NCBI RefSeq assembly: GCF_954871325.1
Contig: NC_088776.1
Coordinates: 15,686,052 to 15,750,051 of the forward strand
Length of the DNA stretch: 64,000 bases
Origin: Gordionus sp. m RMFG-2023
Lineage: Eukaryota > Nematomorpha > Gordioida > Chordodea > Parachordodidae
Direction: 5' to 3'
In this document: positions 48,787 to 61,100 of the stretch, in pieces
Numbering within the stretch: position 1 is the first letter of the stretch
How the letters are laid out: each line of letters opens with the position of its first letter
Notes under the pieces: model-generated
Told to the model about the DNA's origin: nothing
The model's database searches: none
The model's input: only the letters and a program-made list of their open reading frames with translations
Position numbers and translations under genes: made by a program

Positions 48787-50762
48787 GTGTTGATTATGTG
48801 ACTCTGATCTGAATAAAAATTCAATTCCTTAATCAATTTCTGTAAATGAGAAAATTCATAAATTTAAATAAGAGTAAGACAGAAAATAATTTAAGAAATA
48901 CTCCAAATAAATTATAAAAAAAAATGTAATATAATAAATTAAATTCATTAAAAAATTTTTGAAATAAATAACACGCCGCGCCGCCGCTAATCTATTATGC
49001 GGCTTCAAAGTCAGTTACGCCCTGAAGATAAAAAAATCGCCGCCGTCAATCGTTTCGGTGCACAGGTCTACATCTACATTTTGAATGTATGAATCCAATT
49101 TATGTTATTTACTTATAGTATTACTAGTGATACATCCAAATGTATACTTATACATTGTGATACAATTATGAAAGGACATCATGATGCTATCAAAAACTCT
49201 TTGAAATTAACAAAATTCAAAAGAAAAAAAAATTTGGCATCAAAAAACAGACACTTGAAGAAACATTTAAAAAACATGAACAGGTACAATATCTTAGAAG
49301 GATCATAAAATATTTTCTTAAAGATCCTAGCCTTAATAAAAAAAATATCTTGGACTATTTTCAAAGAATATTCTATACCCTGAATAATATAAATTGTCAG
49401 ATGTATTAATGGCAATATCAGTTACTCAAGTTAGGAAGAATGTTTTTCAAAAATAAAATTTATACTATATCTGTATAGAAAATTTGTCTGATATGGAAGT
49501 TAATAAATCATAAGATATTATTTAAAATGTGTTAGATATATATATATCTGTATTTAAAACTTTTCAAAAAAAATGGTGTTTCTCTTAATTTAATTCTAAT
49601 GTGATTGTATATAAGAGTTCAACTCAGTTTCAAATGGGCAAACTGAATCGATATTATATTTTACGAACCGTAATTCGTTTTGGGTTATGTTCTTTGTGAA
49701 AAATAACTTGGAATGTAACAACAAAAATACGTGGTTACTATTAAAAATATGAATAAATGATACGAAATATTATATGTGTATTAGTGTTCTAGAAGGTATG
49801 ACTTGTTAAAAACTTTTGCACAAGATGTGTATTTAATTTTTTGCCTGGCATGACCCATTATAATTTTTTTTTTAAATTTGCTGGCCCAACCTGTTAAAAT
49901 TTTACAAAAGATTTGCTCACTCTAGTTAATGTTTTTGTATAAATTTTCCTATTACATATTTTTAATATCTATATTCAATTTCTTCCCAATGTCAATGAAG
50001 GCTATTTTCTTTATAACTATTTCTTTCTATAAAAACTGTTTTATAACCAGTAGTTGATATTTGTATTGGTTATTTATAATTGGATCAGATCACAAATATC
50101 TTATTTAATTTTAGTGAATTAACTATATTATTTATAGATTTAGTATTTTATTTTGACAACTCTTTAAATATAAGGAAACAAACATATTTTAATTCATTAT
50201 CATATAGTATTAATCAAAATATTGGCTTAAAATTTAAAAAAATATATAAATTTTGATGCTTATATAAAAAATTTATGAAAGATTTGAAAGACATTGCCTG
50301 ATTTTTTTAAATATAAATTATCTGATCCAGCTCAGAAACTCTTTAAATATTAATTGCCCACAGTCTATTATATTTGTTGCCCTTTCCCACCTATTATAAT
50401 ATTGAAAAAAATTTACCCAGCCTGCCTTAACCTAAGAGTGGAGATGTAGATCTTTAAGGTGTATTGCCTGATTAATATTATTTCAATCAATCCATGCAAT
50501 TTTAATATCAAAGGCAACTCAAATTTATGATCAATAAATAAAAGGAATAAATTTTTTGGCAAAATTAGATTTTAAAATTTAAAAAAGCCCTTAGCAGATT
50601 GTTTAGCTATTTTTTTATATCTAAAAAAATAAGATTTTGCTATATATGTATTCCAGCTGTATAAAATACCAACCCTATTTCAAATAATTTTATAAGATAT
50701 TTCACAAATTTATAATAACTGCTTATTAAATAAAATGTATCATTTATTATATCAGGCCCTCC
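48787..50762. other. Repeat-derived non-coding stretch
   Basis: It contains a short BED/zinc-finger-like scrap on the plus strand (49102-49308; HCDTIMKGHHDA and NRHLKKHLKNMN), probably from another hAT gene. Degenerate GC-rich subterminal blocks lie at 49830-49925 and 50320-50440 (CTGGCCCAACCTGTTAAAAT and the like). No intact gene was seen. Confidence 0.45.
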
Positions 50763-50772
50763 TGGAGGAAGT

Positions 50773-51232
50773 TTGTTTAGTGTAAGGAATATATGTGATT
50801 ATCCTTTCCAACCACCTATTATAAATCTGAGCAAAATGGATATAATCAGTGCCATTAAAAGACTAAAAATGTATAAAGCTACCAGAATCGATGAGATATT
50901 TGCAGAACTTTGGAAGATAGATGCAGATCTAAGTGCTAATCTACTGCTTCCCCTTTTTAATGAGATATGGAATACAGGCAACTTTAAGAGGAATAGTTGA
51001 CATCTATAATACTAAACTTCCCCAAAAATAAGAACCCAATTAGCCTAAGGAATTCAAAGGTATTTAACTGATCCTGGTTACCCTGAAAATGTTTAAGTAT
51101 ATAACACTAGTCAGGATCACAATAATCGATAGGAACCTCTCAAACACTATCACATCGTACAGGAATGGTAGAAACAGGACGGAACTAACCATGATGCTTA
51201 AGGTTATTCTAAAGCTAGAATGAACTCAACAT
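50773..51232 (+). pseudogene. LINE reverse-transcriptase fragment
   Basis: The frame 50773-51000 reads PPIINLSKMDIISAIKRLK...KATRIDEIFAELWK...LLLPLFNEIWNTG. This is the N-terminal part of non-LTR reverse transcriptases (the EV-AI--LK--KA-G-D-I--ELLK pattern). Frame-shifted remnants of the next block (LILVTLKMFKYITLVRI) continue to about 51232. The rest is missing, so it is a dead fragment. Confidence 0.75.
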
Positions 51233-51451
51233 CAGAAAAATTAATTAAAATTATTAGAGAAAATGATAATGGAAAATAAATCAGAGGAAGACTGTGTCAT
51301 AAAGCAAAGTATTAGTTATAACCCTGGTTTAAACAATTCTGATTTCATGCAAAATGACCCTAACATTAAGCAATCATTTATACTCAAAATCTTTTTAATA
51401 AAGGGTTTGATATTTGAATGTAAAATGCAGTGCTTTACCAAAACATGTTAA

Positions 51452-51457
51452 TTTATT
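51452..51457 (-). terminator. LSM3 polyadenylation signal
   Basis: AATAAA on the minus strand, about 60 bases past the LSM3 stop codon. Confidence 0.55.
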
Positions 51458-51516
51458 TTTAATATACTTTATATATAAATTATAAAATTAACAAATATAT
51501 AAAATAGAGGATATAA

Positions 51517-51946
51517 TTAGACTCTTGAAGGAGGAGCAACTAAGACAATACTATCACCTCTAATAAATAGTAATGGAATGTTTCGTTTTACAGTCTTTGT
51601 AATATTAAAAATTAGCAATATTTAAAATTTAAATAAACTTTATAATTTTCTTCATAGGTTTCTTCATCAATTTCAATAGAGGTAACAATTTCTTCAACTT
51701 CACTCAAAATCATATTTAAATGATTATCATATGCCTATAAATTCAAATAAATGAAATTAACTTTAATGTATATTTACGTGGAGTCGCCCCCTTATTTCGC
51801 GGTCATGCCTCATTTTAACATATATTTTTTCATCCAAACTCAATTTAATCAAATCAAAGGGTTCTTCTATAGCATTAGCGGGAAAAGTCTGTATAAATAA
51901 TTTTTATAACATATCATCATTTTATCACCTCTTCTTCCTCGGCCAT
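51517..51946 (-). CDS. LSM3: LSM3, U6 snRNA-associated Sm-like protein
   Basis: Four exons (51946-51929, 51888-51778, 51734-51639, 51594-51517) and three introns of 40, 43 and 44 nt give 100 residues; human LSM3 has 102. All introns are phase 0 and GT-AG. The Sm fold is nearly identical to other animals: [19 protein letters not shown] (14-32), [15 protein letters not shown] (39-53), [12 protein letters not shown], then [20 protein letters not shown] (78-97) as the Sm2 motif. In known organisms LSM3 sits in the LSM2-8 ring on U6 snRNA in the nucleus and in LSM1-7 for mRNA decapping in the cytoplasm. A 17-codon upstream frame (51999-51946) ends in TAA that overlaps the LSM3 ATG as TAATG. The locus lies back to back with DOCK. 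Confidence 0.97.
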
Positions 51947-52197
51947 TAAAATTTATCAATAAAAATTTTAGCGTGATTAACAGGTGCCTTGTCAGACATA
52001 AGGTAATTTTTATAGTACAACATTTAATCATCAAAAAAAATTTCTTACATTTTGACAGAATATGGATGACATCCTATCTTTTGAAATTCTAAACTATTAT
52101 TAAAAGCAGGTAAACATGTGATTAATATAAAATATGACAAAAGATTAAAAAATCATGGTTTACAATTTTCATTATATATTAAACCAAGTTTATTTAG

Positions 52198-55100
52198 TTG
52201 TCTTTATTTCATAAGATATATGACCCTCTGGATTATGAAATGTTTTTAAATAAACATAAAAAATCTATAGATCATGATGTTTTATGTAAAATATTCAAAA
52301 TTCCGATTGATAATATAACTATTATAAAAATTCCAAGAAGCAATATGCAATTTAAGTAGAATAAAACATATCAAAGTTTATAACTAGTACTTTTTAGATT
52401 AAATTATTCTCGAATTAAAAATTCCAATAATTATATGAAAGATTTGGTTCAAATTTATAAGAAGTAAAATTATAATATATAAAAAATTAATGTGCATCTT
52501 TCATAGATATGAAAGATTCAATGCAACATATATAATAAAAATGCAACAATTATATATAATTGAAATAATTGATCAACTTCCTGTTCAAATTTATGAGATA
52601 GATATAAAGCTTAGTGAAGTTAATGAAGTAAACATACACTTATTTTATAATCTTTTGGATTAAAATTTATTAAAGATTGTAAATTCTGGTACCAATTTTA
52701 ACAAGCATATTAATGAAGAAGATATTAGATCTACCTCAGGAGATCCTCTATTGTTAGATATATTAGAACAACATCATAATTTGACTCTACAAGATAGTCA
52801 AGATAAAATTAATGAGTCATTTAGAAGCCAAGATAGACATAAAACATTATTTGATTTATATTATCATCATATGCCTGTAATCTATCAATATTACTAAATT
52901 TATTTATAGATTATTTAGGGTAACACACGTGGATATTCTAAATTTCTATACACACCCTTTGAACATTTTGGATACCAACTTATTTTTAGATGCAATAATG
53001 TTAGTTTCAATCTGGAGATTGAACCAATCTATTGCTCAGCTGCACTATATGACCTGAATTGTAAAAAGAAAGTAAGCCATATTAAAATATGGTGTTTTTA
53101 ATAAATCATATTTATAAATGTCAGACCTACAGAGGTACCATTTGCACAGTCCAGCCCAGATTTTTTTTAAGTAAATTTTTTTGACCCAGCCTGGCCTGGA
53201 TTTTTTTTTAAAAATTTATTACGGCCCACTCCAGGTTTTATATTTTAAGACTAAGCCCGGATTTTTTTAAAAAAAATTTTCATGCTTGGCCTGGGTTTTT
53301 TTTTAAAAAAAATTTCTGGCCCGGCCTGGATATATTAAAAAAAAATTAAAATACAGCCCAGCTAGCCCAAAACCTGGGTCAAAGGGTGGGCCAGCAGGTC
53401 TCTGATAAATGTTGAATATTAAAAAATGGATATGGCCTGGCCTGGATATATTATAAAAAAATTAAAATACAGCCCAGCTGGCCCATATCCCGGGCCAAAG
53501 GTTGGGCCAGCAGGTCTCTGATAAATGTTGAATATTAAAAAATGGATATCATTTAATTGAACAGTGCAAAACAATCTAAACTCATTAAATAATTAGTTAC
53601 ACAGTTTTATAATAATTCATTTCACAATTTTTAAATCAATTTGTTCAGTTTTTAATGAATGTTTTCACTCAAATAAAATTATCATTTCTTCTCATAAAAT
53701 ATAAGCACCACCCCTATCTTTGTTGCATAGCCCTAAGCTAACTGCTAACACAATCAACAAACTTATATCTGGCCTTAGCCTGAACCCTGTTGTTCAGTAA
53801 AAATTAACATAGACTTATTGACTACTTCATGTTACTCAGCAGCCTAAAAGTGTTTTATAAAATTAGTATATCTCAGCATCTAATATAAACAATAATTCTT
53901 ATATTTGTTGCATAGTCCTAAACTAATTGCCATCAAGGTTACGGTTGCCAGGTCAAAAATTTTAAATTGCGGGAGAAATTAGTTATTTTGTGGATGAAAT
54001 ACTAATATTGTGGTAGAAATCAAATTTGTGAATTGGCTTAGTTTGCCCCTTATTAATTCTTACAAAAAATATTAACAAAGTCGGTAACATTTTATAATTT
54101 CAAAATAAGTAATATTTTTTAAAATAACATCTTTATTTATTAAAATATATTTATTTTATGCAAATGTATAAATAAGGTTTTGTAAAATAAAGAAAAAAAT
54201 ATGGAAAATTAAATAGTTTATAGTTATAATATTAATTTATTTTATTGATATAAAAACATTTTATTTCATCATTAAAATTAAGATTTAAATAATGGAACTG
54301 AACGTTACTGTCGTTATTGAGATATTTATAAAATTGCTGGCATACCATATTATAATTTTATTTAACCATTAGCTCGGCCTCTTATGTAGAGCAATCCGAT
54401 GTTTCTTTCCTTTCTCCATGCAGTTCTCATCAAGCTAAAAATGCGCTCCAATGAGCCATTAGAATGAGGTAAGGAGAAAACATACTCGCATATTTTTTTC
54501 AAGCATAGGAATTTATCGTTATTAAGAAAAAACTTTGCTTTTGGACCATCTATCTTTGAGTATTCTAGAGAATCATAAAAAATAGAGAGCATTACAATCT
54601 CCTCAAAATAAACATCAATGTATATCGTTAATTTTAATATAATTATTTAATTACAAAAACCATCAATAGATGGTTTCTGTTCCAAGGTAATATATCTATA
54701 CATTTGTAAATCAAGTTATTGAATCAAATTTTGATTGCAAATATTCTAAAATTGTCTTAATAAAAATATTTGCTTTATTTTAAAATACATTAATTTGAGT
54801 AATATTTGAACATTTTAGTATGATATTATTAACAATAGCGCCATCAAATTTATTGTCAATTTTTAACTGTAAAGTGAACACAGCTGCAACATAATTTTGT
54901 GAATTTCTATTAAAAAATATTTTTTTGATTGAAACTGCATATTAACAGCTTGTAGTAGATTTCATACATGTGAAACCATTCCTAAATATGCCTCTTGTGT
55001 TTCATTCGCGAAAAAATTTTTCAAAATATTAGGAAAGTTTTTATAATCTTTATTTAAGAAATATTTTTTTAAGGGTTCGTAAAATTTTAAAATTCTATCG

Positions 55101-58100
55101 ATGGCGGGATTAATGATAACCACCTGATAGGGGCATATCGCAACAACTCACACCATTCCAAGTCAGACCACTCCACGAACTCTTTTAATTCATTAATCTT
55201 TTAGTTGATGAACTAAATTCGTTAAAGCATTACAATTATTTCGACATAGATAATACATACAATGCCTTCTTGCAAGATTTATGTAGTATGGCATATACAG
55301 CAAATTGGGATTAAGTCAACATTGTGCTGTCTCAATTCTGTAAATACATTCTGGTTTTTACCAAAATTCACTGATTCAGCGCAGAAAGCTGACATGCAAC
55401 TCATTTATAATTCCAAATCTGCTATATTTACCATTATATGGTTAGCTATGTCTTTCGATTTTTCACTAGCTGAGGAAAATTTTTTTAATAGGTTTATTGA
55501 AACGCCCTTATTTTTGTTGAAATAGCAAAGGATCAAGGGAAATGTTTTTATATTTCTATTAGATGCTGTTAGAATTGCATATGGATGTCCATCTTTCAAA
55601 TCGTCAAGAATTGACCTCCTGGATTCAAGTTCTAAAACATTGATGATAGATTTTGCTCATTTTTGTTCTACCACCAATAAAGTTTTCACTTATCTTGGAG
55701 TCGTTTTGTATTTAAACGTGATACATGATAACGCCTAACCCTACACTGTTATCACAAACACACATGAAATTGAGAAAATATGAATGAATGATGTGATTTA
55801 TTATTGGATAAAAAATAAAACATATGATTAAGGTAAGGATAGAAAGAAATTTACAAATCAGACATGTTTTTTGAATAAATATTTAAATATATTTTAAAAA
55901 TATGAAAATAATCAATTAATGTTTCTCAGGGACTATAGTGAACCGTAACGAACCGTTAAACCATTATAAACCATTATAAATATCTGAACCGTAACCGAAC
56001 CGATATAAGTATTTTTTGAAGGATTAATAAGAACCTTTATAAAAAAAAGATTGAACCGGTTTAGTTTTTATATTTTAGAAATGGAAATAATTTAATATCC
56101 AGAATTATATACACTTGCTCTTATAGAACTGGCGGTTCCTGCTACAAAGGTTTCTGTAGAAAGGGCCTTTTCGGGGCTAAAATTTGTGTTATCCTCTCAT
56201 CGAACAAAGATGAATCCATTTATATCAGAAAATTTATTACTTATGCGTTTAAATAATATATTTAAAGATGAGTTATTTTGAATCTTATATATTTTATATA
56301 TTAATATAATTCATACATGCTTATAATAAAAATAAATTAGACGATGGTGTTGCTTCAATAAAAAATAACTGTAATAAACCATTATAAACCTTTACAATTA
56401 GCTGAACGAACCGAACCTTTATAAATTTTTTCTTAAGACCGTAACCAAAACGTAACCATTATAATTTTTACATACTGAACCGTAACCTCCCTGGTTTCTC
56501 AAAAATTATTTACAAAATGCTAAAATGCTGGAAAAAAAAATTGTGCGGGAGAAATTTAAAAATTGCGGGAGTCTCCCGCTAATGGGGGAGATCTGGCAAC
56601 CCTGATTAAGGTCCACAATATTTGTATCAATAACCTGAACCACATAGTTCTCTAAAAACTAACAGAAACCTATTGCCTGCTTTGCGCTGCTCAGTAGCCC
56701 TATGCATCGGTTATATTTTACCGTATGTAGTAGGTTTGGCGCCTAATAAAATAGTAAACCTGCATATTTAATTAAAAAATTGTGAAAATAATTATAAAAG
56801 TGTGACGATTTAAAACTGCATATAATTAGTTCCCTTAAAAAAATGTAAGTGAAAATAATAAGGTCTGCAATATCCAAAAAATTAATAGGTTTTTAAAAAT
56901 ACTTTTTGGATTATTGGGCCTTATATTAATTATTTAGGGCTCTGTCGATATTAAAGATCGGATCGGCATCGATATTTAGCGTTTTTAAATATAGGATCGG
57001 GTCGATATTATTGAAAACCGATCCAGTTGGATATTTTTTACTGTTTTTGGTTAATTTATGACTGTATAAATAATTTTTTTATTTTATATATAATTTCATT
57101 AAATTAATGACAGGAACTTATAGCCCTAATTTTTTTTAAATAAAAAAAATGTATATGAAAAATAAATTCTTAGAAAAATTTTGGTTATTAAAATTTTATT
57201 TACTAAATTAATTCGATAAACAAGAAAATACTTATAAAAATCTTAGTTATAAAATATCCACATAAACATTAAATGAAAAAACAACAAGCAATATCAATCT
57301 TTCCTCGATATTGGTGAATTCGTCAGTTCCTGTGATGATTCTTCTCAACCTCTTCTTGAACATGGTAAGTCAGTCAGTTAGCAACATTTAAGATTTAATA
57401 AATAATTAGGATAAATTATAGATATTACAAAGTACTTCATGATTATCACGAGATAATACCTATAATAATACATGTAAACTATTAATATAATATTTTAAAA
57501 AAATAGACGAAGGGAACGAATACTTTTTAAAAATACCTATTTTTGTAGTAAAGTTTAATATATTATAAATGGCAAACTATCCTGCCAATACCTATCAAAT
57601 AAAATAATATATAAGAAATTTAAATCGCGAATATTTTGGAGTGTAATTGAACCACTCTAAAAACCGAGAGGTACTTAGGCTATCGCCTTACATTATAATT
57701 ACTTATTTCCACCCATAATAATTGAGTATAACTTAAGTTATTCAATATTTTCATAGTGCTGTACTTCCAATTGGTTAGAGAGTCAATGAAAGATAGACGA
57801 AAACAAAATTTAGTTTTAATGGCATATTAAAAAAAAATAACTAAAAATCAAAATCATCGTATTATATTATAGTAAAATTTTATTTCTTTATTTACAAATT
57901 TTTAATAAAAATTTCTGAATGCTTAACTTTTCATTTTATTTCAAAAAAATTGGCCCTTCTAAATAAACTGCCCTCTAAACTACAAATTCCTGGCTACGGG
58001 TCTGTGCAGACCTCTAGTTTTTACTACTAAATTCTAGACCGTTATAACTTTATAATGTTGTTTCTTTGTCGCTTTCTTAGGATCAAGCCATATTACTTTT

Positions 58101-61100
58101 TTTTAAATTTTACTATTATAAATCAAATATACCAAAAAATATAATAATAAAAAGATATCGGAAAACTTTTATTTCGACATAAATTCTGAAAATCTCAATA
58201 AGCTAACCACAAAAACCTCAAGGGATGGCTCCAATAGCCCCTATAACAGTTATACAAATTACTCTTGCATTTTTGAAATAAGCCACCCATCTCCAGACAT
58301 TTATCTGGTTATCAGGTTCGAGAAAATTTTACAACAGGGAGAAATATCGGAAGTGATGGAACCATATCTTAAAAACAATTTAGATGAAAAGGTAAACCCA
58401 TTTAATTTTTCAATCATCATTAATAATTTTGTACAAAAAATATATAAACCTCTATCACACTTTACAACCTATCATATAATACCATTTTTTTAGACCAAGG
58501 ATAAAATAAGGAGTAACACAAAGGAAAATAATGAACTTTTGGGTAAGTATCGAATGCCCTTTGCCTGGACAGCCATCAATTTAAATTCGTTGATTTTATA
58601 TAACTCCGGCGATTATACTACAAAAAATATCAGAAATATCAATAACAACAATAATAGCAGCAAACACGTTTCATTGGAAAGAGGGCTTAGTCTAGACCGG
58701 AATCATAATAACTATTTGAGGATCATATCATCCAATTTTAGTCTTGGTATATTCCTCCAAATTGAATGCTTATTTCTTTTTTTTTGGCAAAAAATTAAAT
58801 GATTATTTTAGAACCCTAAAAATGCAATTTATTCTAGGAGCAAACTCTTTTTTAAATTTATTTTTTTGACCCAACATGATTTTTTTTAATTGACCTGATC
58901 CGGCCCTATTTTTATGATCAGACCGGTTTTTGTTTCATTTCTGTTTTGGGACGCTCCTATATATATATATATTTATATATATGTTTGCAATATGATTATT
59001 AAAAATCTTGAGTGGGGAAAAGTATTTCACAATCACTTTGCTGTAAAAAGTGGCTAGCTATATAAGCCAATTGGATAGAATGTGTTCGATTGATTGAAAC
59101 AATCCTTTGCCATTTTTTTGGGTAAAATATTATTATATATTCACCATATCTTTCAAGAATCAACTAACTTATCGTAAATACGCAATCCACGCTCAAATTA
59201 AATTTTATACCTGTTTAAAACAAATTTAAATAACATTTGAATGCAATAATTTGGTTTCAATATATGAAAATAACCAATTTTTTAGATATTTTTTCCCACT
59301 CTTTCTCCACATCGTTCGCTTCATTTGAACGTTTGTCAGCTTTTATATTACCAATTGAAGGCAACTCCACTTTTTGTCCAATTAAGTTAGGGCTTAAATA
59401 AGGTTGTCAAATTTAAATCAAATGGTTTTTAATCGCGAGAAAAATCAGACCGATTTTTAAAAAATATCAATGATTTAAATTAATAACTTAGTATATTTAC
59501 TAAACTATAAACCGCTGTTTTTATATTTTATCTTATAATTAATTAATCTTTAAGTATATTTTAATCATTTAAAAATCACTTAAAATAACATTGTATCACT
59601 CTAATCTAATACCATTCTTACGAATCAGTTTATTCATATAAATTAGAGATTTTAAAATACACATAATCACCCAAATTAATACAACATTGAATGATAAATA
59701 AGGATCCTTAAAGGGCAAGCCCTTTTTGTAGCAGATTATACTGTAATAATAAGACAATAAATTTACCCCTCATGGGTCTATCATATCTAGTTTCTCAAGC
59801 ATACTCACCCTGGTTCTACTCATCATTAATATTCATTATTTTACCTTACAAATCCCACCATCCAATACCAATAAAGATAATAATAATGGAAGCTAAGTTT
59901 TTTCAAATATTTTGCTGAAAATATAAATTGATCTTTTGTTTTAATAAAGAATTATATATGACTAAGATATTTGTCTTATCACTTCATGCTTTGCCAAGGC
60001 TCATTAGGTTGACATCATAAATTGTTAAAGATAAAACATATGTCTTTTAATTTCATGTCCCTTCTGCAAATTTATATTCCTTACCAAATCAGGTAAACTA
60101 ACACTTTATTCCCAGATCATTAAGATGTCTTGCATCTGGATTTTTTTTCCATAATCCTTCTTTACCACCATCAGTTTCCCAGCCTTATTTAATCCAGTTC
60201 TGCCGATCATAAGTAATTGTAACATTGATGATGATATACATTTATCTGATGACATCAACAATTCAGAGAAATGAAAAGAACTATTTAAAATCTCCTTCAG
60301 ATAAAGATAACTTTTCACGCTAATTTAAATTTTTTTTTGATCCTAATGTCTTACCTTGTTCTTCATTCATCAAAAAGCAAACCATCCAACCTTCAATGTC
60401 CCAGAAAGCAAAATTGATTGAAAAAATGACTCAATTTATGCAACATTAAATCTGCACTAAACATTGCAGTTTTAAATGATGTGTTTGCTCCAAATGACCA
60501 CCTAACAATACAATTGCTTTTATCTAAACATTTTTCAAGAATATATTTCCACCAACACTGCCACCACCATACAACCTTAACTTCTGTAAGGCTATTCGCA
60601 CCATCATAGACAACATTAACAACAAATGCAATGTCATTTTAAACATATGGTACTTAGATGATGGAACAGTTGCAGGACCATACGATGTTCCATCTATCAT
60701 TTCGGATGGCACCTTTATTACTGGGCTTTCCCCTCAATTATAAAAAATGCGAATTTTATATGCCCAACAATTTTTGTCTCATTCCAGAAAACTTTTCTAT
60801 AGTCGAAAAATCAAACTTTACTCATCTTACTCACCTATTGGAGGCTAAGCAGCAATATCCAAATTTGAGAAACCTGATTAAATTTGACCGACTTCAGAAA
60901 ATCTTAGGATTTTTACAATCTCATCATTCATTTTTCTCCTAAAGAATTTCCTTTACATTCCAAAAATATTGCTGCCTTTCGTTTTGCTCCTCTTTTCCAA
61001 TTCCCAGACATGTTACTAGAGTTAGAATTTAAAGTTAAAATCTCTCTTGAATCAATACTCAACTCACTTTCTCGCCCATTTCGTTGATGCACCGTTCTCC

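Noticed and set aside
51263-51451. 62-residue plus-strand frame as the first DOCK exon
   Set aside because: No similarity to DOCK N-termini that I can recognise, and no phase-correct donor was confirmed.
52024-52170. Minus-strand frame upstream of LSM3 (SYFILITCLPAFNNSL...), considered as an upstream operon gene
   Set aside because: No recognised family. It runs antisense to the DOCK start region, and a plausible junction to the small frame before LSM3 could not be made in phase.
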